A stretch of 21,595 bases of DNA from the NCBI GenBank assembly GCA_001574975.1, contig KQ965806.1, positions 8,998 to 30,592 on the forward strand. Reading direction: 5' to 3'. Both the position numbers and the translations under genes were made by a program. Positions 1 through 9,508 of this stretch are shown piece after piece (the first letter of the stretch is position 1; every line of letters begins with the position of its first letter). This DNA comes from Gonapodya prolifera JEL478 (lineage: Eukaryota; Monoblepharomycota; Monoblepharidomycetes; Monoblepharidales; Gonapodyaceae). The notes beneath the pieces were generated by a model. It had not been told where the DNA came from. It did no database searches and saw nothing but the letters and a program-made list of their open reading frames with translations.

Positions 1-619
1 TTATGGGCCTCCTGGACCGCATTATCGAACCAGCTCTGCTCCGCCCTGAGAATCGCCTCGAAGTAGCGCGTGCGGATCCTCCTGGCCTGGTTCTCTGCCG
101 CGACGACGAGCGAAATGTTCTGGACGTACCCTGCGACGAATGATATCGCGCCGACGACTGCAAAGAAGATGAAGGACGTGCTTTGGATCGAGGAGGTGGC
201 CGATCCGAATGCGCTCGATGTGGGTGAGGCCGGGGAGGGGGAGGAGGGAGAGCGTGGTGCGCCGGAGTTCACAGTGTCGGTGATGTTTCCTTTGTGGTCA
301 AAGGTGGCAAAAGGAGGGAATGGGTCAGTGGTGTGAGAGGAACGCAAGATTGTGAGTTAGGCGAAGTGCTCGACTCACCGAGCAGCAGGGACATGAGTGG
401 AAACACGGCCCCCGAGAGCGCACTGCATGCCACACCCAGCAGCGTCAGCGCAACGTCGAGCGGCGACGCGTATCTGTACAGCGAGAGAAAGGACACGCTG
501 CGCTGCGTCTGCATCGGTTGCGTGTGCCGACGTGGAGCGTCCGTCTGCGCCCCGTTGTTGTCCGCGTGCGAGTCCGGTAGCAGCTGCGATTGCGAAGACT
601 CGCACTCGGCGGCGGACAT
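1..619 (-). CDS. ABC transporter, ABCB/P-glycoprotein type, N-terminal part (partial)
   Basis: Partial gene running off the left edge; two exons on the minus strand, 619-379 and 289-1, with an 89-bp GTGAGT...AG intron that restores the frame (phase 1). The start is the ATG at 619; the open frame extends a little upstream but without an ATG. About 176 residues are visible: a polar Ser/Gln-rich N-terminus (1-50), a first membrane helix (about 54-77, ending FPLMSLLLGN), a Ser/Pro-rich outer loop (about 88-117), a second helix (about 118-145, FFAVVGAISFVAGY), then the intracellular-loop signature AAENQARRIRTRYFEAIL followed by WFD. This order is typical of the ABC type-1 exporter membrane domain of full-size MDR-like pumps, which export hydrophobic compounds or peptides using ATP. 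The nucleotide-binding domains lie outside the window, so the substrate cannot be judged. Family call is firm, subfamily is inference. Confidence 0.88.
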
Positions 620-1086
620 CGCAGCGGTGGAGCTGTGTAAGGGGAAGTGACGGTCGAGACTTAACAAGGGCCGCGTCTAAACTTGTTGTTCCGCCGCGGA
701 CAACTGCTGACTTCCGTCACCCTCCGGCCTTAGTTGCCTTGGTTCTTCGGCCACCTTTACAGCTGGTTGCGCAAAGTTACTCTTCGATATATTTTATTTG
801 CTTTGTTTTGTCCACTGATTGCACCGCACCTTTCGGAAGACTCTAAGGGGCGGGGTTGGACTTTCCCTGTGACCACAGCCTTTCCAGGTCATCACCAGCA
901 CAATCGACCCTATCCACACCACACGGGAAGCATTGGATTGGTGGTAGACTTGCCCTGACGGAAGATTGTTAAAAGTAGTATTAACCGATTTATAAAGAGT
1001 GTACACACGGCCCTAACAAGCTGGACTTCGCACCCTCGTATCGTATCTCCCGTCTCTCGTTCTCGTTCCCGTCGAGGTCACTTGGT
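620..1086. other. Intergenic region between divergent starts; TATA-like box
   Basis: No gene is seen here. It separates the minus-strand ABC transporter start from a possible plus-strand start at 1087. A TATA-like TATAAAG lies at 991-997, followed by a pyrimidine-rich stretch (about 1029-1080) such as often surrounds fungal transcription starts. This would suit rightward transcription, but no intact rightward gene follows. Confidence 0.35.
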
Positions 1087-1185
1087 ATGACCGCCCGTCT
1101 CTCTCTCGTCTCCGCACGCTGGTCTCGTGCCCTTGGCTCTCTCCATCTCTCGTATACTCGTACACCCCGTACCCCAACCCCCTGA
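1087..1185 (+). other. Possible truncated first exon with a presequence-like N-terminus
   Basis: A 32-codon ATG-initiated frame ending in TGA. The peptide has five Arg, many Ser/Thr/Leu, a Pro-rich end and no Asp or Glu (begins MTARLSLVSARWSRAL), which resembles a mitochondrial targeting presequence. It sits about 90 bases downstream of a TATA-like box and a CT-rich tract, and stops exactly where the old repeat block begins. I infer that it could be the surviving 5' end of a gene whose remainder was displaced or eroded. A chance ORF is equally possible; no downstream exon could be joined. Confidence 0.2.
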
Positions 1186-1194
1186 CAAGACCGC

Positions 1195-1640
1195 CAATGA
1201 AGGAATGTTGCAGTGCATGCCAGCGGCTGCCCAGAGTATTACCTTACCAAAAATACCAAACGAAATCAAAGCAAAGCAACCGATGACCAGGTCGATGTGG
1301 TATTCATTACATGGCTCATTGGCTCTATCTTTTTTAATCTGCAGGGTGCTAACGCTGCAATTTGAGTACAACAACGCTGTTGCAATTTCTGAAGTAAAGC
1401 ACGTCTCAATGTGCATGCAAAAATGCGAGCACAGAGTAGCGTCTTTGCAAAAAAAAAATTCACTCGTGCACCCTCCCACAGAACCATCTTACATGCCCCA
1501 CGGTCGACACAGCCGTGCCAGATGTGACGGAAAAAGCTCACAGCAGTACGTGGGACTCTTCTGGATGTCCAAGATGCACAAATCTAGTTTGATGACAAAC
1601 ATATTCACCAATGCAGGACAGTATCAATTGTCATTCCTGA
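1195..1640 (-). repeat. Repeat module A, with minus-strand ORF
   Basis: First copy of the long module. Shown on the minus strand because its longest similarity to module B also holds at protein level there: the reading frame includes FCKDATLCSHFCMHIETC, against FCKDDTISSHVYMLNETC in module B. Reading on, both copies give hydrophobic, aromatic-rich stretches. There is no ATG-initiated long ORF and no recognisable domain, so I treat it as eroded sequence of unknown, possibly coding, origin. Confidence 0.45.
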
Positions 1641-1859
1641 TACTTCTCAAAAATCGTACGTGCCTGGTGGAAGACCAAAAGCACAAAAGTGGCATACGTG
1701 ATCACAAACTGAACGTGATTACTGTCGTCTCGTAGCAGCGTTTTATCGGTTCTCTGGTGCAAAAAACAAGAATACAAACACTCACCATGACACTTCCGCC
1801 TCTCATCACATCACTGGAAAATAGGCTTTGGCGTGAATGACTTACCGCAAGAGTAACAG

Positions 1860-1980
1860 TCAAGTACGCGTGCAAATACGCAATCACCCGCTTGCTGGCC
1901 TTCGGAGAAACGTTTCCGAACTATTCTGCCTCAGTTGAGAAAACAATCTGGCAACGACCTTCCGAGAACAAAAAGGGGGA
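1860..1980 (-). repeat. Short repeat module, copy 1
   Basis: Contains the core GACCTTCCGAGAACAAAAA at about 1956-1974. On the minus strand it reads VLGRSLPDCF, matching VLGRSLQGCF of copy 3, and then meets a stop codon. It is a member of the four-copy set. Confidence 0.45.
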
Positions 1981-2324
1981 AAAACGGGTACCAGTCTTGG
2001 GCGCCGTACTACCCTATATTTCTGAATCAAAGATTTGCGTGCGCTCGTCGTTCTGCATCAGCACCCCCGTGGTGCATCTGGTGACGAAGGATGTTTGTAC
2101 ATCAATCGAGCAAGTCCAACAATGGTCCACGACTGCTAGACATAAAATGTAACCTCAGAAAAGAGAGCGGCATGCCGTAGTTCCAAGCAAGCGATGAACA
2201 TTATTCTACCTCTCAAAACCTGGATGATGTCACAGATGGAACGTTAGGGCTCAGGCTTCCACGTCACATCTAATTACACCTGTGTGGATTTTGTCACGAA
2301 TGCTTTGCCACGCTTTCTCTCATA

Positions 2325-2465
2325 AAGTTCGCGTGCAATGCAAATTGCAGCGGTTTAGGTTGTCCAGGAAGCGCGCTGGTCTTGGGAGGAACAGTCAGTT
2401 TGCATATGCTTCCTTTAAAGAAGACCGCCTGAAACGGCCTTCCAAGAACCAAAAAGGGTGCAGTA
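2325..2465 (-). repeat. Short repeat module, copy 2
   Basis: The best-preserved pair is copy 2 with copy 4 (3845-3970), alignable over about 120 bases with few gaps (shared blocks TGGTCTTGG, TTTGCA.ATG, AAAGAA, CTTCCAAGAAC, GTGCAG). The minus-strand frame reads FLVLGRPFQAVFF here. The ORF is short and lacks any recognised domain. Confidence 0.5.
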
Positions 2466-2559
2466 TCGGATTTCAGCTTGAGCTTTACCAAAATGTTGCA
2501 CGTTAAATTTTTGTTTTGTGATCAGCACAATGATTGCAACTCTTGCAGATTGGACTGCC

Positions 2560-2960
2560 TGTGTAGGAGTGCCGTCATGCACGCAACTGGCGACCAGAGC
2601 ATCACTTACCAAAATTGGAAGATGAAATCAAAGTAAAACATCCAAAGAAGTGGTGTATGTATCCAATATTCCTTGTGTAGTCTGCCGGTGGTACACACCA
2701 TTAATTTCATCACATCGATTCCACAAGGCAACAGGTCAACAACGTCGCTACATGTCTCATTGAGCATGTAAACATGCGAAGAAATAGTATCGTCTTTGCA
2801 AAAGAGTCCCTGGTACCAGAGTGCCAACATTCAAAACCGCCTTCAATGTCCCACCTCAAAAGTTCACAGCATTACGATGGACTCTTTCTGGACATTGAGA
2901 TGCACACGTTCAAAGACTATATACTCTCCATGTTTCGCAGATTGATGTCTACATGCCAGG
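2560..2960 (-). repeat. Repeat module B, with minus-strand ORF
   Basis: Second copy of the long module, offset by about 1.35 kb from module A. Nucleotide anchors include GAAATCAAAG near 2620 (GAAATCAAAG near 1262 in A), GTCTTTGCAAAA at 2792, and ACTCTTTCTGGA near 2881. The minus-strand frame encodes the motif FCKDDTISSHVYMLNETC followed by a hydrophobic, aromatic-rich stretch, as in module A. No function can be assigned. Confidence 0.45.
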
Positions 2961-3559
2961 AACTTGAAATATTCGGTACTCAGGCTGGAAGTCGAAAAAT
3001 TATTACCACACAGTGAGGCATGTGTAAGCACAGATTAAGTAACGAACGTTGCCCCACGTCCAGTCCGACTGTGGATGATGTCATCACACGGTGGTGTTTC
3101 ATCGGTTCGCAAGTGCTTACACACCACGAGCACAAAGACTCGATACAGTGACGGCAAACTGTAGATGGTCATGCAAAGCATTTGCCTGTGATGTACATAA
3201 AAATGCGGTTGTTTGTAGCGCCAGTGCTTAGCTCAGGGTGAAAATGCGACGGCAACTGTTGTCCATAATGGCACTTCATAGCTGTAAGTACAGAAAAATG
3301 AGTTCCGCATGAAGAATTGGAAGCTATGTGATACACGAGGAGGATTGTCTAGAGTTCTGGCAGCTCATAAACCACCCATAACTCCGACATAAACATCTGC
3401 TCCAAAGTAGAACGCGGTCGAGCTTCAATTACGAGATGATCTTCATCCAAGCGCAGACAATGTCAATTGTCATCATTTTGAGTTTCGCATTTCTCCGCCC
3501 TCTTGCATCATTGATGGATAGGCGTTAGCATTGCTAGCTTGCCACACCGATAATTACCC

Positions 3560-3660
3560 TCAGGTACCGCGTTAAACGCACGAGACAGTTGTTCTTGAGA
3601 GGGTTTGTTTGGTTCAAAACAACCCTGCAATGACCTTCCAAGAACTAAAAAGGTAAGAGT
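3560..3660 (-). repeat. Short repeat module, copy 3
   Basis: Contains the core GACCTTCCAAGAACTAAAAA (3632-3651). The minus-strand frame reads FLVLGRSLQGCF, close to copies 1 and 2. The preceding TTCAAAACAA resembles TTGAGAAAACAA upstream of the copy 1 core. Confidence 0.45.
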
Positions 3661-3844
3661 CTTGCACGCAAAACTGGCACTGGTATTTCTTTGGGTATAA
3701 TAGAGTATCATGCAGCTCCAAGAATGAACATTGTGTCACCACCCGCGAGGTCCTGGATGAGGTCATAACTTGGAATTTCGGGTTCTGCTTCCCGCAAAAT
3801 CACGGCTGAATTCACTCCGCCTCACCGCCGTGCCATTGCTACGA

Positions 3845-3970
3845 ACGTAAAGTATGCTTGCAGCGCAAACCCATACCAGAAGCCGGATGGTCTTGGAATA
3901 GACCATTTGCACATGGTGTCTTCAAAGAAAACGAGCCTGAAATGGTCTTCCAAGAACTACAAAAATGTGC
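3845..3970 (-). repeat. Short repeat module, copy 4
   Basis: Contains GGTCTTCCAAGAACTAC at 3944-3960. It aligns with copy 2 through most of its length, including minus-strand FALQAYF against FALHANF of copy 2, but has a TAG in the VLGR-equivalent segment, so it cannot be read through now. Confidence 0.5.
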
Positions 3971-4351
3971 AGCCTTGAATACAGTGCACGCTGTTACGAG
4001 AGATGTTTGCTGTGGCTGTTCGGGGAAGCGCAGGTCCAATCGATGGAAATAAGTCCACGTTCCACAGCCGAAAGATAAACGAAAGATGCCAACAAGAATG
4101 GCACACGAAAACGAATCCGAAATTCAAACGAAATCGGACCGACCAAAAGAATGAAAAGATAACTCGGAGATCTGGATGAAACGAGATTGGTCTCGGCCAC
4201 AGGCGCGCTAAAGCGAATAATAAAATGCCGAAGTCCAGGAGAAGTAGTTCAGTGATAGGAAAGAACGGTAGAATAAACCGTGAACAAATGAAGCGAGCCG
4301 TCGAATGGCGCCACCACAAGAAGTTTTGATCTGGCTTGTAGTCCAGGAAAG

Positions 4352-4714
4352 ATGACTCAGAAGGTCAAAAGCGAAGGCAACAGAACAGTGCCTCGCGGAT
4401 CTTGCTCAGCCGCTACTGTTCTAGCGCGAAGGCGAACTATCCTCAGAAAGGTTTCGCTAAGGGCGACAAAAATCACGGCGGTGCGATACGCGCAAAAGTC
4501 AGAACAAATGGGCAACAACCACAACTATCGCACCGCCGTGAGCAACAATGAAGCGCAAAGTCCACCATCCAATTTTGTTCAAGTCCCGATTTTAATGATT
4601 TTGGCACAAATAAAAAGAAATCAAATACAGAAACAAAAGATCCTGAAATCCAAAGGCCAAGATGCTGATGCAAGCGTGGACGCGTTGGCACTTCCGAGGT
4701 GTCAGAAGATCTAA
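4352..4714 (+). CDS. Weak hypothetical ORF, 120 aa, basic
   Basis: ATG-initiated frame in an A/purine-rich stretch. The predicted product is Lys/Arg/Gln-rich with no recognisable motif, membrane segment or signal peptide. The frame carries a perfect 16-bp inverted repeat (4473-4488 with 4526-4541), which is more natural for structured or noncoding DNA than for a coding sequence. No promoter or intron signal supports it. It may be a chance ORF in compositionally biased DNA. Confidence 0.15.
   Translation: MTQKVKSEGNRTVPRGSCSAATVLARRRTILRKVSLRATKITAVRYAQKSEQMGNNHNYRTAVSNNEAQSPPSNFVQVPILMILAQIKRNQIQKQKILKSKGQDADASVDALALPRCQKI
4473..4541. repeat. Perfect 16-bp inverted repeat
   Basis: TCACGGCGGTGCGATA at 4473-4488 is the exact reverse complement of TATCGCACCGCCGTGA at 4526-4541, with a 37-base spacer. 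The arms are GC-rich in otherwise AT-rich surroundings. A smaller 8-bp pair, AGAACAGT and ACTGTTCT, lies just upstream (about 4381-4422). Confidence 0.7.
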
Positions 4715-5183
4715 GCGTTCCAACACCAACATCCGCCACAAAAGAAAAGAAAATACGTACGTATAACTTGATGAGTGGACGATTAGTGGTCAGTGGCTCC
4801 CAACATCGACCGGGGAGACCTAATTGAAGTGGGCAGTGGACGACGCATCAATGAGCCGACGCGCATAAACAGCACGCTGCAGCGGGCACCGTACTTCCAG
4901 GTTGGGTGTGTAAATTGTGGTCAAAGTCTGCCAAATCCAACCACAGACCCCAAGGCGATACAATGTATTATGTTGCGAATTACGTATTTTCTTAGGAGGC
5001 GATTATGAAGTAAGGTTACTTAAAACATTATTTTTCGTGGCTGAAGATGACGCGCGACGTGGAAGGCGTGTATCATCTCTCCCAATTGTCCTCGTAATCT
5101 GCAGCTCAAAATCGCCGAAAAGCATAAATCCATTGTCAAATTCGTTCAATAACCCTTTCCGGGTATCAACCCTCTACACCAAC
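4715..5183. other. Intergenic, no gene seen
   Basis: It lies downstream of the minus-strand ankyrin gene. Only short frames are present. A 10-bp palindrome TACGTACGTA occurs near 4755-4764. No convincing element was found. Confidence 0.4.
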
Positions 5184-6786
5184 TTATTCAGGCGTCCCCA
5201 CCCTTCTAAACTCTTCAAACCTCTTCGCAAACGACACGCTATGATCCACAGGACTCGCCTCACGCTGCAACTGCACTGCGACCTTTCCCCCACCGGCACC
5301 GTGACCCTGACCCGCTACCCACGCAGTATGCACGCCCTCTTCCAACCCCATCACCGTGCTCCTCCCTCTCGACGCATGCAGAGACCGGGGAACGGGAGAG
5401 GCTACACGAACCCATTCATGGGTGTCATCAGGGAGAGGCGTAGCCCGGGGTGCGCTCTGCGACCGCAGTGGGGTAACCGGCCTAGGGGATCGTCGCCCGA
5501 GAGTAGCAGGCGCTGCCGCCGGGACCGTGCTGGAGCTTCGCGAAGACGTGGGTTGTGGGAGGCCGCCGCGAGAGGGGCTGGATGAGGGCGAACGGGAGGA
5601 AGGAAACCATGTTGATGGAGCGAGCCATGATATGCGGCGCCGTTCAGATCGGCCGGGGGATTTGGGCGATGGGGGTGGTGAGTTGGAGTGGATGGCGTCG
5701 ACGGCGGCGCTGGCTTTGGGTGAGTGCTGTTGGAACCATGACGAAGGAACGAGGAAGGATCGTCGGCGGGGGCGAGGTGAGGCAGGTGGTGTTGGGGGTG
5801 CGAGAGTGCGTCCGCGCTCGATTGTGTGAGGAGATGTGGGATGTTTCGGGGAAAGGGATGTGTGAGGATGCACTGGGGTGAGGCAGGTGGCGTGATCTAC
5901 ATTCCCGACATTTTCACGTTCCACGCCCAAGGCCCGTTCAATCATGTCAAGAATATAGATTCTGGTGCTCCCATGTGACGCCCCAAACGCCAACTCCCTT
6001 GCCCGCCTGAGCGCGCTGTTTGTCACGGGGACGTTTCGTAAAAGAAGCTCAGTCACAATGTCCGGGCACGGCTCCACGACCACGCCCTCCCGCGTCTCGA
6101 ACACTGTTCGCGGCGTGTCTATTTCGACGTACGCTCCGGAGAGGTTGTACCATGCGGAAGAAGCCAGCGCGAGGTCAAGGGTGTTGTAGTATTGTGGGCT
6201 GCGCTCCCAGCGAGACGAGTACCAAAGGGAGAGGGACCAGCGGGGATAAAAGGCGGGGAGAGGCCACGAAATATTCTCCGAAGGGTCGGCTCCTAAGGAT
6301 GGTCCAATGCAGGCAACACAGTTCATCGGCACTTGGGCAACTCCCGATAGTAAACAATTTGAGCTTATAATTACCAGCATCAAGGAGCTCTCTGATCACG
6401 TCGATGTCCCTTGCCTTGATTGCCAGTGCGAGTGCACTCTCGCCTTCCCTCACATCCTTCCGCTCCCGCAAACCTTCCCCATCCACCTCAACCTTCAGAA
6501 CAACCGTCTTCCGCGCACGAGGGTCCGCTCCTTCCGCAAGGGCGGATCGCACCAGGTGAAAATTTGATGATTCGACAGCAGCGAGGAGGAGAAAGTCGAG
6601 ACGAGTCGCTGAGATTTGCGGATGGGGCGACGGCGGCGGAACGGGTGCAACTGGTTCCATGTGCGATGCCTGATGGGTCGAATATCGGAGCGACGGGACC
6701 ACATCCGACAGTGGTGGAGGCACCCTCCGGCTCTCTTTGGTGCGTCTTCCGATGGACCCCAAAGAGTCGTCGGACTGGTATTCCAT
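5184..6786 (-). CDS. Ankyrin-repeat protein with long Ser/Pro/Arg-rich C-terminal tail
   Basis: Two exons, 6786-6375 and 6292-5184, give 506 residues; the 82-bp intron (6374-6293) splits an ankyrin repeat exactly at LLDAG|ADPS, which confirms the join. The start is the first in-frame ATG (6786); the frame is open upstream to 6918 but without ATG. Residues 1-60 are polar and Pro-rich. Degenerate ankyrin repeats follow at about 63-90 (LLLAAVES...ALAEGADP), 117-142 (ALALAIKARDIDVIRELLDAGADP) and, weakly, 177-260. From about 275 the protein is Ser/Pro/Arg-rich and probably disordered. It contains a near-duplicated motif, RRRSFLVPSSWF (313-324) and RRRISWLAPSTWF (355-367). Ankyrin repeats bind proteins; the partner is unknown. 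No signal peptide or membrane helix is visible. All splice and frame evidence is intact, unlike the ankyrin remnant at 8581-9508. Confidence 0.8.
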
Positions 6787-8580
6787 GAGACGGATAGAGG
6801 ATCGTAAGACCGGGTTCGTAATTGCAAGGGAAAGAATACCGATGTCAGCAGGCAAGGGAAAACGGCGCACTAATGCACGTGGGTTGCCCCGTCCCTGGTC
6901 TCGGCGGTGGCGAAGCAAGGGGTTCGGTGTGACACCCGTCGGAGTAATCGGCCTGCCGGAGTTACTCTCATCAATTCTATTACGTTATCGATGAAGTCGA
7001 TTAGATCTGATAGTCAGAGCACCGGGCTACTTGATCTGTAGTGGATCAGACAGTGGCTTGCTTGCATTTAGAGTTTTTTTTCCGCCCCGGAATCGCAATG
7101 TCGGCATCGTATACCTCGTGGCAGCTACGCTGTCAAACGGGTGTTTCTTTCTTCGGTGCCAGGGAGAGATACTTCTTTTGATCGGGATGTATATTCCGGC
7201 AATGCCGATATTGGCACTCACGTCATGTACGTCACAGCAAGTTCTTCGATTGAATGCGCATCTTAACGCCGTAATTGATTCTTGGGAACTGAAATGCTGC
7301 ATTTTTTGATTGCCCAATGTGTTCACTATGTCTGGGTGTCTTTCCAAGTGCCAATATTGTTGGTCAATTCTACATTTCCCAATTGAATACTTCATGTACA
7401 AGACTAGTACTATACAAGACAACCTTTGCAAGAGCTTTGAGAACACTTGCTTCTACTATTGCTTAAACAGACATACTGGTCATGAGACTCACACTATCTT
7501 GATGGCAGTTTCTAGCCTTTCCTTCCGCCTGATGTGGTTTAGTGGGAAGGGAGACGGTTTTTCTCCTTCTTCGGTCTCGGTGGCGACAAATCTTCTACCG
7601 AGCAAAGATGCCTGAACGGAGAAATCAAGAGATATTCGCATAATGCGCAAAGCTAATGGAATCTATTTACATGCCTCAGTCTTATTTTGTTTTTGCGCTC
7701 TATCATACTTGTACCGACGCATTTTTGGTTGTCATCAATGTGTTGCTTCGTTACAAAGTGTCTAAGTGCCACGAAATCTCCATGGAGCCTGTACTGAGAG
7801 TGTGAATGCTGCTTTGCGTAACCAAGAACTTGATCCTTCTGTCTGCTGAGGGGAGATGAACCATGCGACGTCAGGATTTTAATTTTTCTGATAGCGTCCG
7901 GCGGATAAATGAAGTCCGTGAGGGGATTTGCCAAGAGACGATTATGTACTTCTTACGTGGTGTCGGTTTTCCAGCTGTGGTTCAAGCTGATGTGATTTCA
8001 TGTGGGACTGTAGACAATCATTTTGGCTTTATTGCAACTCGGTACAATTGCAAGTATCTGGGTGACGTACTATAGCATCTCTGCCATTGCAATGTTTCAC
8101 CTAAACTAGCGTTAGCCCTTACATGGCTGTCAAGTATGCAACGGCTCATCCTGGCGGCTAATTGAGCTCCGTTTGTTTCTCACAAGCGATGTCTTCTTTC
8201 GTAAAGATCAATGCTCTGTACTCACAAGAAAGTCGTCTTTACTAACCCGAAGCTGCTTGATGTCACCAAACAGAGTCGGTATCATTTTGTTCCGTGACAT
8301 TCCACAAGTGTTTCGAGCGGAATAAACGTATGGCGCAAAATTCACGAGTATTCTGAGCGTACTTTAAGGTCAAAAATTTTTGGATACGTTTGAGCTTTGG
8401 GTCATTACGGGTACTGAGAATCAGACGTCACATGATACAAGACACATAGGCCATTTCAGTGCTAACAGTGTTTGAACTCTACTTTTGAGCACCTGATGGG
8501 CAATGTGCCTCTGACGTTTGCTCGATTATGCTACAACGTTTCGAGGAAGTTTGAAGGTCATGTTATGTTCGCATACAAAT
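6787..8580. other. Intergenic, no gene seen (about 1.8 kb)
   Basis: AT-richer than the flanking genes. It contains only short frames on both strands, the longest about 90-140 codons without plausible ATG, splice or domain support. I saw no tRNA, clear terminal repeats or transposon protein motifs. The part next to 6786 should hold the promoter of the ankyrin gene; no clear TATA box was picked out. Confidence 0.4.
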
Positions 8581-9508
8581 TCACTGATTATAATGCCCTA
8601 ATCCGACCGATCTAAGGACTCCATCGACATCCAAACCCCGCTCTCGGAGTAATCGAAGAGCATCCTCATTTCTTTGTGTCGCGACGCTGCAAATGATACT
8701 TCTGCTGTGCTCAACATCACGTCCCAAAGGTATTCCACTGTCCATTAGTACCTCCAGAACTTCTGTGTGTCCCAAGAAAGCAGCATGCTCCAAAAGCATA
8801 CTTTCGAAAGACGGCTCGGTCGCTGCGTGTTTCAAGAGGAGTCGAGCTGTGTGCGCATGTCCGTTTCTGGCAGCAGTATCCAGGGCATCTTAGACTTCAT
8901 AATCTGTGTCGATTCGCTCGAGAAGAAGCTCAACCGCATCGCTTTCCCCAAGCGTGCTCGCTTCCAAGATTCATCGGGGTCAGGCGCCACGCCATTCTCC
9001 AGGAGGACATGAAGACGGGAACACTCCCACATCCAGCGGCTTCCACCAGAGCCTCACGTCCATTTAAAGCCCCACGATTTATTAGAAGCTCGACCACCTC
9101 GCTGTGGTTTTGACGGGCGGCCATGATGATAGCCCATCCTTTCCCTGTGCTGCTCGGATCAACACCAGCGTCTAGAAGAGACCGTACCGCCTCAACATGA
9201 CCTACCCTAGCCGCGCGCGCAAAAGCAGAGAGGACGGTACGGTCAGTGGGGGAACTGACGTCGGCATATCGGCACAGAACGGTAAGGACGGCAGCATTTC
9301 CAGTGAGTGATTCCTCTAAAAGGGCTTCCTCGGGGGTTGAGTAGTGCTGCAGCGCACGAGCAGCGATGTCGCGCGTGTTAGAGAATAGATCCCTCAGGCG
9401 ACGATTGAAAGCACCCGTCGGGAATGCGAGAGGGTGGGTGTGATAGAAACGGCCGATCCTTTCAATGGTGAATTCGAGAGGTCCATGAAAGGATACGATG
9501 GGGATGGA
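8581..9508 (-). pseudogene. Ankyrin-repeat protein pseudogene (two frameshifts, one stop, no start)
   Basis: Reading down the minus strand from 9508, about five to seven ankyrin units are recognisable but in three different frames. The first frame gives ARAARVGHVEAVRSLLDAG and AARQNHSEVVELLINRGA; near 9011-9017 it shifts to the frame with HVLLENGVAPDPDE; near 8961-8975 it shifts again to ASTLGESDAVELLLERI, which meets an in-frame TAA at 8890-8892. The same frame then continues cleanly through AARNGHAHTARLLLKHAA and AAFLGHTEVLEVLMDSG to a normal TGA at 8581. Upstream, the frame begins right after a stop with no ATG, so the 5' end is also lost or lies in an unseen exon. No intron with acceptable borders repairs the shifts. 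It belongs to the same broad class as the intact gene at 5184-6786, but the sequences are not close copies. Confidence 0.8.

Larger units (their letters stand above)
1190..4040. repeat. Block of diverged, partly tandem repeat modules
   Basis: No intact gene is present, but long stretches resemble each other at roughly 65-75% by eye. Module A (about 1195-1640) matches module B (about 2560-2960) at an offset of 1326-1370 bases; anchors are GTCTTTGCAAAA at 1441 and 2792, and CACAGCA.TACG at 1539 and 2865. A second module carrying the core CTTCC.AGAAC followed by A-rich sequence occurs four times (cores near 1956, 2436, 3632, 3944). A further match (GTCAATTGTCAT or close) occurs near 1622 and 3460, and CTGGATGATGTCA-like sequence near 2219, 3072 and 3751. 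Spacing varies, so the array has been rearranged. No terminal repeats, target duplications, or transposase or reverse-transcriptase motifs were recognised. Confidence 0.6.

Noticed and set aside
3957-4319. Minus-strand 120-codon hydrophobic frame
   Set aside because: It is the complement of A/purine-rich DNA, which automatically reads as Phe/Leu/Ser-rich; no ATG-supported start, domain or splice evidence.
5356-5881. Plus-strand Gly/Arg-rich frames opposite the ankyrin gene tail
   Set aside because: Antisense shadows of the Ser/Pro/Arg-rich minus-strand coding sequence.
7863-8075. ATG-started 70-codon plus-strand frame
   Set aside because: Isolated, short, no motif, no splice or promoter evidence, and an equally long frame exists on the opposite strand.
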